A stretch of DNA of 64,000 nt from NCBI GenBank assembly GCA_029215795.1, contig JARDYH010000002.1:366136973-366200972 (forward strand). The letters run 5' to 3'. Positions 41,134-51,317 of this stretch are shown here, piece after piece. Under the pieces are notes generated by a model. That model searched no databases. It saw only the letters and a list, made by a program, of their open reading frames with translations, and was not told the origin of the DNA. The stretch comes from Anniella stebbinsi (Eukaryota; Chordata; Lepidosauria; Squamata; Anniellidae). A program made the translations under genes and the position numbers. How positions within the stretch are numbered: position 1 is the first letter of the stretch; the number at the start of each line of letters is the position of its first letter.

Positions 41134-42700
41134 TAGGGGTGTGCACGGACCCCCCGGATCGGATCGGGACCCGGATCGGGACCTCCAATTTTGTCCCGGA
41201 CCGGTTCGGACAAAATCGGAGGCCCCCCGGACCGGATCGAGTCCGATCCCGACCCAAAAATCGTACATTTTTGGATCGGCCGCCATTTTTTTCCCCATAG
41301 ACTTGCATTGCAATGCAAGTCTATGAGGAAAAAATGGCGGCGGGTGGGTAAGGGGGGGCCTAACTCCCTCCCCCCCCCCCGGGGCCGTCCGCTGTGGACG
41401 GCCCCGGCAGGTAAACCCCCTCCCCCGCGCTCCCTACCCCCCCTGGGGCCGCCTGCTTCCATCCGCTGGCGCCCGCGGGCGCCAGCGGATAGAAGCGGAC
41501 GGCTCCGGGGGGGGGTAAGCCCCCTTCCCCGCCACTTACCTTCTCGGCCCGTCCGGCGCCGGCGGCTACTACCAGCGGGCTCCGCGGCCTACTCTCGAGT
41601 AGCGCGCCGGGTGATGACATCACCCGGCGCGCCATCCTAGAGCAGGCCGCGGAGCCTGCTGGGAGTAGTAGGCGCCGGCGCCGGACGGGAGCCGCCGGGC
41701 CGGGCAGGTAAGGGCCCCCCTCCCCCCTCCCCCCTCCGCGCGCCCCCTCCTCCCCTCCACGCACCCCCTCCTTACCTTTCCGGCCCGGCGGCTCCCGTCC
41801 GGCGCCGGCGCCTACTACTTCCAGCAGGCTCCGCGGCCTGCTCTAGAGTAGCGCGCCGGGTGATGACATCACCCGGCGCGCCATCCTAGAGCAGGCCGCG
41901 GAGCCTGCTGGGAGTAGTAGGCGCCGGCGCCGGACGGGAGCCGCCGGGCCGGAAAGGTAAGGGCCCCCCTCCCCCCTCCGCACGCCCTCTCCTCCCCTCC
42001 ACGCACCCCCTCCTTACCTTTCCGGCCCGGCGGCTCCCGTCCGGCGCCGGCGCCTACTACTTCCAGCAGGCTCCGCGGCCTGCTCTAGAGTAGCGCGCCG
42101 GGTGATGACATCACCCGGCGCGCCATCCTAGAGCAGGCCGCGGAGCCTGCTGGGAGTAGTATGCGCCGGCGCCGGACGGGAGCCGCCGGGCCGGAAAGGT
42201 AAGGGCCCCCCTCCCCCCTCCGCGCGCCCCCTCCTCCCCTCCACGCACCCCCTCCTTACCTTCCCGGCCCGGTGGCTCCCGTCCGGCGCCGGCGCCTACT
42301 ACTACCAGCAGGCTCCGCGGCCTGCTCTAGAGTAGCGCGCCGGGTGATGACATCACCCGGCGCGCCACCCTAGAGCAGGCCGCGGAGCCTGCTAGTAGTA
42401 GTAGGCGCCGGCGCCGGACGGGAGCCACCGGGCCGAGAAGGTAAGTGCCCCCCTCCTCCCCCCCCCCGCTGTCCACTTTCATCGGCGGGCGCCCGCTGGC
42501 GCCCGCCAATGGAAGCGGCGGTGGGCGCCAGTGGGCGCCCGCCGATCCGCCGATCCGCCGAACCGGTTCGGAGCTTTTTCGGACCGGTTCGGATTGGATC
42601 GGCCGATCCAGCTGCGGGATCGGAAATCGGATAATTTATCCGATTTCCCACTGGACCGGACTCGGATCGTGGATCGGGTCCGATCCAGTGCACATCCCTA
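41134..42700 (+). mobile_element. hAT-type non-autonomous element with tandem palindromes
   Basis: This 1567-bp element starts TAGGGGTGTGCAC and ends GTGCACATCCCTA. It is flanked by an exact 8-bp duplication CTTTAAAT (41126-41133 and 42701-42708). The family B copy at 15.9 kb shows the empty site with a single CTTTAAAT. The interior has GGATCGG-rich ends, a hairpin around CATAGACTTGCATTGCAATG (41297-41316), then four palindromic units (41535-42443) and inverted GGCGCCCGC blocks. No transposase frame exists. It is very GC-rich compared with its surroundings. Confidence 0.92.
41535..42443. repeat. Tandem array of four long palindromes
   Basis: Units begin CTTACC at 41535, 41771, 42013 and 42255, with spacings of 236, 242 and 242 bp. 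Each unit is a near-perfect palindrome of about 180-190 bp with GGGTGATGACATCACCC at its centre. It opens with CTTACCTT and closes with AAGGTAAG or a close variant, so GGTAAG appears on both strands. Spacers of about 50 bp are C-rich. Confidence 0.9.
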
Positions 42701-42904
42701 CTTTAAATGCCTCTTGTAGAGGCAGCCTTGGTTGGTTGGATGTCTGATGTAGATATTCTTCTGGGTCAGAGTTGGGCTGCAGGAGGACCTTGCCTTGAAG
42801 GGCAGGAGTGATAGAATTGGGCCTTTCAGTTTCTTTGAGTTGCACAGAAGACCTATACAAACAGGCTGGTGATAGCATTTTCAGGGGAGTGCATTTAACA
42901 GCTG

Positions 42905-43053
42905 TAGGAAGGAGCCTACGAAGCTGCCTAACAGCATGAGTCCACTGGAACACCTAGCCCACTGGCCACCTGGCCTGATCCTTTCAACCGGAGATGCTGC
43001 CTGGGATTGAACGTGGGACCTTCTGCAAGCAAAGCAGAAGGCAGCGTATGCAC
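42905..43053 (-). mobile_element. tRNA-derived SINE, degenerate
   Basis: Read on the minus strand: TTTGCTTGCAGAAGGTCCC, a B-box-like CGTTCAATCCC, GGCAGCATCTCC and the far end AGGCAGCTTCGTAGGC. Confidence 0.6.
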
Positions 43054-43552
43054 GTACGAAATACACACATAAAGCGGTTGCACTCCCTGCAGTACATTTC
43101 CTCTGGGCATGTCATTGAGTATTGCCTTCCCAGACATTCTGGGGTGAAGGAAGCTGTAGTCTTTCACACATCTGGACAGCACTAGGTTGGGGAAGGCTGG
43201 TCTAGTAGAACTTGCCACGTGAGCCTACATGCACTCATCTCCCTCTGCCCACCATTTACGTGAATCAGAGGCAGGGCAACTTGATTGGCTTCGAATAGAT
43301 GATATGCCCAGATGGGGTGGAGCGCGCAGGGGGAATTTCCAGCAGGGTCAATGTAGCACCTGACAACTCCGAGTCCTGATTCTCCATCCTTTCCATGTGT
43401 GGCCTTATTCCTTTCGCTCCTGATTCTCATTGCCCATTTTGCCTTGCTTCTCCAGTGTGGCCAGTGGCCTCAGAATGTGACCCACCCTTAAAACTGGCTT
43501 AAGGTATGGACTCCATCGGCCTAGTCAAAGAGACATGGAAACTACCTGAAAC

Positions 43553-43671
43553 TAGACGGCAGCCCCTTGGTCTATCTTGCTCCATATTGCTTATAGTGTC
43601 TGGCAGCAGCTCTTGGGGGCTTGAACCTAGAACCTTTTGTGAACAAAACATTAGTGGGCTGCAGCCCTTTT
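43553..43671 (-). mobile_element. tRNA-derived SINE, decayed
   Basis: The minus strand has AAAAGGTTCTAGGTTCAAGC (B-box-like), then CCCAAGAGCTGCTGCCAGAC and CAAGATAGACCAAGGGGCTG. Confidence 0.45.
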
Positions 43672-43861
43672 CCCACTCCATACCCTTCTCCTTCGCCCAC
43701 CAGCCAGCTGGGTTCCCAGTGTTTTGGATGCCCAAAGAAGTTTGGTCCATATTCTTCTGCTCCTCCGAGGAGGTTGTTTCTTCTCTTAGCCATTTCAGGG
43801 GGAAAAAAGGTTTTGCATGAATAATGCATCATTAATGATTTTAAACCAGAAAAGACCCCCA

Positions 43862-43863
<2 letters not shown>

Positions 43864-43900
<37 letters not shown>
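43864..43900. repeat. (CT)n(CA)n compound microsatellite
   Basis: CT units followed directly by CA units. Confidence 0.95.
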
Positions 43901-43902
<2 letters not shown>

Positions 43903-44424
43903 CTATTGTGTCAGTAAAACATTTCATGCTGCAGACAGCTCTTCATCCAGCAAATTAACTTCATCTATCAAATATGAGCCAGAGACGAACATAAATAAAA
44001 ACAAATCTCAAGTAAGAATGGAGGGGGGATGATGAAATGATCGCCCACTCCTGAAAGTCAGGCTGAGATGCAGAAGGCTAACAAACAGAGGGTGGGGGTG
44101 GGGGGTGTCCCATAGTGATGTTTCCATGCAAAAAAAAAAAAAAACCTGACTAGATCGAGGGCCCAACAGCCTCCAAACCTCCTGGCTCAGCACCGCACTC
44201 ACTTGCCTGCCTTTGCCCTTCCTTTGTCTCTCAGCTCTGCTGAGCAAACATGCCATTCTTTCTCGCCAGAAAACCATCTTGCAACATCAGCCCACAACAA
44301 ATGTACAGCCTCATTCATCGCTCATCTCTCGTCAGCAAGTTTACCCAGTTCTAGCCAAAATAAAGAGAATGGAGCTCCGTGGAATACCTGGAGGACAGGT
44401 CAAGTGGGGGAGGGGGAATGGGGG
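43901..44424. other. Unique sequence, no gene seen
   Basis: An A14 run at about 44131; otherwise nothing recognised. Confidence 0.35.
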
Positions 44425-44496
44425 AGGAGGAGGAGGAGGAGGAGGAGGAGGAGGAGGAGGAGGAAGAAGAAGAAGAAGAAGAAGAAGAAGAAGAAG

Positions 44497-44526
<30 letters not shown>
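44425..44526. repeat. (AGG)n(GAA)n compound purine array
   Basis: About 40 bp of AGG pass into about 62 bp of GAA, making one uninterrupted purine strand of about 100 bp. Confidence 0.95.
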
Positions 44527-44528
<2 letters not shown>

Positions 44529-44534
44529 GTGAAG

Positions 44535-44805
44535 GGCCGTGGTGCTGGATCAGCCCAAGGGTCCATCTAGTCCAGCATTCTGTTCACATGGTGGCCAACC
44601 ATCTGCCAATATGAAAACCACAAGCAGGATTCAAGTGCAACGGCACACTCTGGCCCATGTTCCCCAGCAACTGGTGTATATAAGTTTACTGCCTCTGATA
44701 CTGGAGGTAGCACATGGCCATTGATCGCCTTCTCCTCCAGGAATTTGTCCAATCCCCCTTTAAAGCGATCCACATTAGTGGCTATCACTACTACATCTTG
44801 TGGCA
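44535..44805 (-). mobile_element. CR1/L3-clade LINE 3' tail between two GAA arrays
   Basis: This is the reverse complement of the tail at about 1440-1735. Shared stretches are TCTAGTCCAGCATTCTGTTC, GGTGGCCAACCATC and GATCGCCTTCTCCTCCAGG. It stops at GTGGCAGA, where the second GAA array begins. Confidence 0.75.
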
Positions 44806-44857
44806 GAGAAGAAGAAGAAGAAGAAGAAGAAGAAGAAGAAGAAGAAGAAGAAGAAGA
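44806..44857. repeat. (GAA)n microsatellite
   Basis: About 17 GAA units. Confidence 0.95.
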
Positions 44858-45659
44858 TTTTTTTAAAAAAAATGGGCCAGAGAAGGGGAGGTGGGAGAGA
44901 TGACATGGGGGAGGACCAACCATGGGGCAAGAATGACAAATGGATTGGTGGAAAGCACAACGTAACAGATAAATGCCAGATCCTGTGATTCTCGTGATGC
45001 TTCAACGCAGCCCAGAGAGCGTGAAAGAGAAGGAAAATGCTGAAAGGGGTTCCCAGAGCGAACAGGGGCAAAGTTTGCCTAAAACCTGACTCTTTCTGCA
45101 CCATGATGGCCACGTAGGCGGAAGGCAAAGGCAAAGGGAGGGAGGAATTGCTATAGAGCAGCTAAGGGGTCGCTGTGCAACTGGTTCACCTGAGAGAGAA
45201 GATGACCTGCGTCATGCCTCGCAGCCAAGGGAGGAAGTGTTTTACCCCAGATGGGACCACGTCCTGCACAAGCCCCACGGAAACGAATGGCTGCTGGCTG
45301 CAGAACTGCTCGACTGGGCTGATGTCCCGTGATTTTGAAAAGCTTTGGAGCTTATAAATGTCTTGTCCATTGCTGAGCTACATGTTTCACTCCTCATGAA
45401 TGGATTCCGCCGTCCCCCCGCCTTGCCCCCATCGCATCACCGCCCTGCGCTAATCTTACAGCTGTTGAGGAAATGACATTTTCTGGCATTTATTGACAGC
45501 AGAAATAAATCTAAACTCATGAAAATTTTTGCTGGCTCAGAGGGCTCTGCGCATTGACTGAACCAAGTCCCCCTGGCTCCTTCCCCCATGATGCTGCTGT
45601 TCTGACACCATTGGTAGAAGAAGGATTGGGGGGGGGGAATGTAAACCAACAATTTCAAA
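44858..45659. other. Unique sequence, no gene seen
   Basis: Nothing recognised; a G run lies at about 45629-45637. Confidence 0.35.
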
Positions 45660-45893
45660 CATTTGTTGTTGCTGTTGTTACTATTTATTACTTGCATTTA
45701 TATCCTTCTCTTCCTCTAAGGAGCTCAGGATGGCGTACATGTGCCTTCTCTCCCACACCGTTTTTACCCACACAACAACCCAGTGAGGTAGATTAGGCTG
45801 AGAGATAGTACTTGGCCCATGGTCACCCATGGTTGATTGGGGATTTGAACCCAGGTTTCCTCAGCCTTAATCTGACACTCTTAACTACTATGA
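45660..45893 (-). mobile_element. tRNA-derived SINE
   Basis: On the minus strand it reads TAGTTAAGAGTGTCAGATTA, a B-box-like GGTTCAAATCCCC, GTCACTC-like and CTCAGCCTAATCTACCTCAC. It ends in GAGCTCCTTAGAGGAAGAG and an AAATAAA-type tail. It is the best preserved copy of this SINE in the window. Confidence 0.7.
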
Positions 45894-46445
45894 GCTCCAT
45901 CACACCAGCAATTGAGTGCACTCTTGCCATGCCTTGTGTGCGGAATTGCAGCACGGTATTCACATGATGCCGTGCCTGTCCTGCTGACACCCCGCCTCTT
46001 CCCCAGCCTTTCGTAGAACGCTAAAAGTCTGGATTATTTTCCCTAAGTGCATTCAATGCACCCTAAGCCTCCGTGTAGTTTTAAAGGAACAGGGGGCTTG
46101 AATGGGTTGCATCAGGTCCTGGCAGGGAAAAGCCATCTCTCCCAGCAGCTGGCTCCAAGCCTCAATAAAAACCCAAACTTTGCATCCCAGGCTCAAAAGC
46201 CTTTTTTAAAATCATACAACACCTGAATCTCTGCAGAGACAGGATTGTACTCCCTTGATGCCCCCAAAGAGCCAGACTAAAGGGTCCTTTTGCCCGGCAG
46301 ACAGGAGGTCTGGTTGCTCCAGGACCTGACTGGAGGGAGAAAGAGAAGGGGAGGGGCAGAGTGGAGTGGAGTGGAAGAGCAAACCAGTGAAGGAGCGAAA
46401 GAGCAGCTATTCAAGTGAAAGGGGTCATAAGCTTGATGCACTTCC
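45894..46445 (+). mobile_element. Fold-back DNA element, family A copy 3 (right end lost)
   Basis: It starts CTCCATCACACCAGCAATTG and keeps the GCCGTGCCTGTCCTGCTGAC and CCGCCTCTTCCCC blocks. It runs to about CATAAGCTTGATGCACTTC, where it breaks off before the terminal repeat. Confidence 0.65.
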
Positions 46446-46855
46446 TGGAAGCCATCCCCGCAGTCCTGAGAATTTCCCCCTAAAAATCCCAGGTGTGTCA
46501 CAGAAGCAACTTCCGAGTTCTTCTGCATACTCAAATCCATCACTACTCTGTCATGAGATTATACTACTTTAGGATGCATGGGGTGGGGGAGGGAAACACA
46601 TGTTGGGTTGTGACTATTCCTTATGGCATCTTAAAAAAAATGGAAGAAATATTCCCCCAGTTAAACAAACCAAAACAGCTCCACGCTCATGAAAAGCTAG
46701 ACTATGGAGATGCTCTACCCCTGTTGTTGTGGTCGTTGTTGCTGTATATTCAATTTATATCCTGCTTATATACGATATACCCTAGGTGACAAGTTTTCTG
46801 TCCGATGTGCTAGCTTTTCATGCAATTCCTCCCCCCCCCCTCCCGCCCACTGTAG

Positions 46856-47142
46856 TGTGGTCTGAAATGGTACAGTCTGTACCAGTGAAGCAATTTGCAA
46901 AGCCAGGATCACACCTGTGGGTGAAGGTGCCACTGAGTCCATTGTTTAAACAGCACTTCAACCTTCGCACCAAGGGGGTCAGGGCGCAGTGGGAGTTGCA
47001 CAGGTCCCGGGCACCCTACCAACGCATCAAAGACCAGGCGAGCCATGGTGCTGCTGGACTATCGGGAGGAGGACTTCTCCACCATCAATTCTGTCTTGTA
47101 GGGGGAAAAAACATGATGGGATGCACTAGCTTTGACGCTTGA
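46856..47142 (+). other. Orphan open frame behind a strong splice acceptor (possible exon or pseudogene)
   Basis: A long pyrimidine tract and TGTAG end at 46855. The frame then stays open for 95 codons to TGA at 47140-47142. It encodes a mixed, protein-like composition (for example KQFAKPGSHLWVKVPLSP and FNLRTKGVRAQWELHRSR). A second frame from ATG 47045 to TAG 47101 encodes LLDYREEDFSTINSVL, so a one-base shift could separate two parts of an old coding region. I do not recognise the family. Alternatives are a terminal exon, a decayed retrocopy or chance. Confidence 0.3.
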
Positions 47143-48654
47143 AGATAAATAGACAAATTTATGAGGAAAGTTCTTCTGAACTAGGGATGAGAATAAAATC
47201 AGCCCTACTGCTGAGGAGAGAGCACTTACTGGATGCGGACCGAAGATTTCCAGGGGTGAAGTAGAGTCACTGACAATAGGAGGATTATAGACCGCAACCG
47301 GGGAGACAGAATCTAATCCATACAAACACTATTTTGCAAAAAATTAGATGAAATCCCTTTTAAGTGTATGCGAATAATAAATAGGTCCGTATGCATGGTG
47401 GGAGGTTTGGAAGTGTGAATGAGAGGAGGTGGGAATCCATGAAGTCTAGGGCAGAGGGGGACCCTGTGTGGTTCACAAGCAACAGTAGGCTCTGATGCCT
47501 TCTGTGTGTCCCACTGAATCCCGGTTTACAAAGTGGTTCTCTCAAGTTGCCATCCCTTATACCTCCCTATACATTTGAATATGTGATAGCAAAAATGTCT
47601 AGTGTGGTCATCAGTCCTGAAAAAGTGGACCATTGCTGGTCAAGGAAACCCAGCTGCTAGAGGGATCTGGACTAGATGCCGCATCCCCACATCCTTTCCA
47701 CACATCTCAGATCCTTGCCAGCCTCCCACGATTTAATGCTCCCATTCCCTTCTGAAATCAAGAGTATTTTGCTGGCTCCCTGAAACTAACCAAGGCCATA
47801 TGTTGAACAGGAAAATACGCCCTCAACAGTCTTGGCTCCGGACTGAGACCTGTTTTGCTTTCCTGTTTTGGAGAAGCCAGTAAAAATCTATAGTTGCCAC
47901 AGGATGCCTTTTTACCAGTGGCCCAGAGCAATCTCCTTCAAGGCTTTATTTAACCCATTTTGAAGGATCTGGCAATGTAACCCTGCCACTAAACTGTTTT
48001 CTCTCCCTGAAAATATATCACTGTCCAAAACCTGGATGCAAAGGTTTGCCACCTCTTCTCCCTGGGCAGCCCAATGGCTCTGAGAACTTTGATAGCACTA
48101 AAGCACATTTTTACAAGTCTTGAGCACCAGATTATGAGGGCCTAGCAGAAACCATAGCCAGATGGCTCATTCCCCCTCTCGGCTCAAGATACAAGAGGAT
48201 GACTATCACACCACAGCACGCTGCTATCGCACAATCTCTGGTAATAACCCTGCTTTGGCTGCCAACACAATGAAAGATGAACCCTGTATTCTTGAGGCTG
48301 CCTGCCTGCTCCCTTGCTCGCTCCATCACCAGTTCTACAGAGAGGCATCCATCTGCTCCTGGAATGCATGACTATGCATATCACGGGCTATTATTTGTAA
48401 GGCATAACACTCCCCAATTTTTATTGCATTAAGCATGCAGACCAACAGCACACCTGCATCATGCCAGGAAAAACAGCCTGCCTTGAAAATAAGCCTTAAT
48501 CAAGGCGTTGGAAGTAACTGTGCTGTAGTGAATATCTTTCCCTGTTGTTGTTATTGGTAAAAAAACAACAACAATCATTTCGCTCTGGTCTGAACTCGAC
48601 CCAGGTATATTCCCCCATTGCTGCCCCCCTCCACCTGCCTACACTAAGATATCC
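47143..48654. other. Unique sequence, no gene seen
   Basis: I see no repeats that recur elsewhere in the window and no supported exon. Confidence 0.35.
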
Positions 48655-48800
48655 CCACATCACCTTTGATTGACATGGCAGTTATTAAACCAAAGCCAGG
48701 GGATTTAATTATAGCCTCCGTCTTAAATGGGGCCCACCGGCTCCTTTTTCTTGCCTTATCAGTCCTTCCTTTCCAGACGCCTTGTGTAATAAAAGGGTGG
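48655..48800. other. Candidate conserved non-coding element upstream of the CpG island
   Basis: Repeat-free DNA with TTTGATTGACATGG at about 48667, which fits a composite PBX-PREP/MEIS-type site (TGATTGACA), and GGATTTAATTATAGCC at about 48701, a homeodomain core. It lies about 250 bp from the CpG-rich region. Binding is inference. Confidence 0.35.
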
Positions 48801-50118
48801 GGGTTGCTGGAGGCGGGGGGGGGGCTATTAAATAAGAGCAGCATCCATCTACAACCTTTTTCGATTGGCTGCTAGATATGCCCCTAACAACGTCCAAACG
48901 TTCAACAGTAATGAATATTTGGAGATTTGAGAGTTCGCCTACTTATGCAAAATGAGCGCAGCAGCAACCGAGCAATGAGCCCTGTGCGTTCGGGTGTCGG
49001 AGACACACAGCGCTGAGCCACCCAGGGACGCCAAACCCCTCGGACAGGGGAGGGCGTGTGCGGGGGGGGGGCGTCTCCCTCACGAGCAGGAATGCAGGGG
49101 CGGGCGAGGTTGGGGGGCGCAGCCGTTCGCCCCCGGCCGTCTTCTTCGGCTTCCCCGCTGCTGGCGGGGCTGAGCCCTGCGCTGCTCTGGGCACTGCGCT
49201 CCCCAGCCCACCTCCACGGTCACAGGCCACGTTCTGCCCAGCTCTGGATGCAGCAGAAGCGGCCTCGCCGACGCCGGGGACGCGGCTGCGCGGCCGTGCT
49301 CTTTGCCTTCGGGAGCCAAAGGCGGTCCCCGCCCGGCCCGGCCAGCTTCAGCGGGCGGGTGGGCGGGCGGCCGGGCGGAGAGAGCGGGGTCCCGGTTTGC
49401 TTCCCGGCGACGGGGCCCGCTGGCTCGGCCCGCCGGCCCGCCGGCCCCGGCTTCCAGCTGGCGACCCCGCAGCGGGTGCGGGAGCCGCGCTGTGGGTGCG
49501 CACAGGGCACCGCCGCTGCTGGGGTGGCTCGGCCAGCCTCCTCGCCGCCGCCGCCGCCGCTGCAGCAATGGACGGCTGCGCCCCGCCCGCCCGCCCGGCA
49601 TCGCTCGCTCGCCCGCCCTGCGCACGGCTCTTCCCTCGACGGCCCGCCCGCCTGCCCTCCCCGGGCACTGCGGCCCTTGGACCGGGAGCCGCCGCCGCCG
49701 CCGCCGCCGCCGCCACCGACCTTTGCTTTCCATGTCGGAGCTCGCCCGGCGCCGGGAAGTTGCCGAGAACTTTCAGTGTTGCTGCTGCTGCTGCTGCTGC
49801 TCCTGCGGCGGCGGCTCGGGCGGGTCCTGTGCAGCCGCGGAGCGAGCGCCGGCCTCGGGAGACGTTGCCGGCCGCCGGGGCTTCCTGTCGCCACCAGCGC
49901 CGTCGCCGCCGTCGCCCGCCGCCGCCGCCGCCCTCCGCCGCCTGCTGCTGCTGCTCGGCGAAGGCTGCTCTCTCCCGGCACCCGGAGGCTGCAAGAAGCA
50001 CCGGGGGGGGGGGGAGGGGGGACAGGCGTGAATGGCCGCAGCGCGCCGGGGACCGGGGAGATGCGCAGTCGGCGGGCGGAGCGCGACGGGGCGAGCGGGG
50101 AGGAGGCAGGCGGGGGTT

Positions 50119-50121
50119 ACC
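50119..50121 (-). other. Possible splice donor on the minus strand
   Basis: The minus strand reads GGCCAG/GTAACCCC, a fair donor. On the plus strand GCCGCAG/GTAGATC at 50197-50198 is a weaker alternative. Either could end a first exon of a gene starting in the island. Confidence 0.2.
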
Positions 50122-50269
50122 TGGCCGATGCGGGCGCCGTGCGCAGAGGAGCTGTCCGCCGGCTCTGGTGCTGCTGCTGCTGCTGCCGCCGCCGCAGGTA
50201 GATCTGGCCGCTCAGCCCACTCGGCTGCCTCTGTTGGACGCACGGCGGAGTCGCACGGCAGCCGCCAGG

Positions 50270-50279
50270 GCGCATGCGC
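50270..50279. promoter_or_regulatory. NRF1-like palindrome
   Basis: GCGCATGCGC is the core consensus of the NRF1 site, common in CpG-island promoters. Confidence 0.45.
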
Positions 50280-50929
50280 CGCCGCCGCCGCCGCCGCCAC
50301 CCTTCCCCTCTCCTACATGCCCAGCCCCAGCGCGCGCCGGCCGCCCCTGGCCTCCCCCCGCCCTCGCGCCCCGGCAGCAGCGCCAGTTGCAGCGGCTGGT
50401 CAGGCCCAGGGCGCTGCTGGCAGGAAGCGCCGGAGCGGATTGTGCCCAGCAAGGGGCAGCGCCGCGGACTGGAGTGGAGGGGCCAGCTCGGGAGCCCTGC
50501 GCAGCCCCTGCGAGGAGGAGTTGGCTGGCCTGCCTCTTCTGCAGCGCGGTGCGCGTGGGCCTCCTCGCCTCGGGGGGTTGGATCCCCCTGACTCCCGGAG
50601 AAAAGCGCCGCGCTTCAGGCGCTGGCGGGGCGGAAAGGGCTGATCCGGCTGCAAGCCAGGCTCTCGTGACGAGCTGAGCTCCACCGGAGTTGCTTCTGCC
50701 AAAGAGGCCCAGAGATGCTCAGATGCAGCCACTAGGCGCGTCCTCGTCCTCCCGCAAACTGTGCACAACAGCAGAGGCGGCCCAGTTTCTCAGAGAACCA
50801 GTCTGCCGGGAGGAAAACCAAGCTGCCACGCTCGGAATGCTGCTGGAGAGAAAGAGAGAGTTCCACGTTTTGGGGTGGGGGGCAGGCCCGATGTGCAAAC
50901 CCCGCCTCAGGTAGGGCTGGGATCTCATG

Positions 50930-51309
50930 CAGGGACGTGCAGAGGGGGGCCAGTTGCCCATGATTTTGAGGGGGCACTCTGACAAGGAGGACCGCCCTAG
51001 CTTACACTACTGCTTCTGTAACGTAAGCGGCCCATCGAGAAGCGAGGAGCCCGCCTTGCAGAAACAGCGCAGAAACCGCCCGTCGTGAATACCACGGTCA
51101 GACTACAAGCTCCAGAGGGCCATATGCCGCATGCGGGGCAGGGATAGATGTGTCTTGAGGTGGTGTAGAACAGGTTTAATATGAAGGTGTTATGTAGAAC
51201 GTCCCCGGCCCCTTGGGGCGGCCATGTTGTTCCCCTTTTTTGAAATGGGGGGGGGGGGGCACACACTTCCCATCTGACCTGGGCATATGACCAGCTCTGC
51301 ATGGCCCTG
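50930..51309 (-). mobile_element. hAT-type MITE, family H copy 2, with 8-bp duplication
   Basis: It runs from CAGGGACGTGCAGAG to CTCTGCATGGCCCTG. The exact 8-bp duplication ATCTCATG flanks it (50922-50929 and 51310-51317). The body is the reverse of 36846-37255, for example GACTACAAGCTCCAGAGGGC and TAATATGAAGGTGTTATGTA. It lies about 230 bp beyond the CpG island. Confidence 0.93.
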
Positions 51310-51317
51310 ATCTCATG

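Larger units (their letters stand above)
40804..42728 (+). mobile_element. MITE, family B copy 2, split by a nested hAT-type element
   Basis: The left part 40804-41133 and right part 42709-42728 together align with 15590-15950. The left end AGGGCCTCATCTACAA occurs twice (40804 and 40828). The right end is TTGTAGAGGCAGCCT. The insertion point is after CTTTAAAT. Confidence 0.8.
48950..50700. promoter_or_regulatory. CpG island, candidate promoter or first exon
   Basis: For about 1.7 kb CpG dinucleotides are dense and GC content is far above the surroundings. GC boxes (GGGCGGG near 49353-49366), an NRF1-like site and an inverted CCAAT (ATTGG, 48864-48868) are present. GCC, GCT and CGG runs are frequent. 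Open frames up to 539 codons occur on both strands, but they have low-complexity Ala/Pro/Arg composition and no recognisable domain. I therefore treat them as by-products of base composition. The strand of the presumed gene is not resolved. Confidence 0.7.

Noticed and set aside
41535..42443. CRISPR-like array (regular ~240-bp repeats)
   Set aside because: Units are long palindromes with near-identical spacers in a vertebrate transposon. Size, spacer identity and host do not fit.
41191..42747. Open frames over 100 codons inside the palindromic hAT-type element
   Set aside because: The palindromic GC-rich arms give similar frames on both strands. There is no transposase motif such as a BED finger or a hAT dimerisation region.
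44203..44614. Open frames with long Glu, Arg, Lys, Gly or Ser runs
   Set aside because: They are translations of AGG/GAA arrays and not genes. The same applies to the arrays near 44806 and 58071.
49058..50677. 539-codon open frame and several other frames over 200 codons in the CpG island
   Set aside because: The same stretch is open in several frames on both strands. Products are low-complexity Ala, Pro, Arg, Cys and Gly runs from GCC/GCT/CGG repeats. This is what GC-rich DNA produces by chance.
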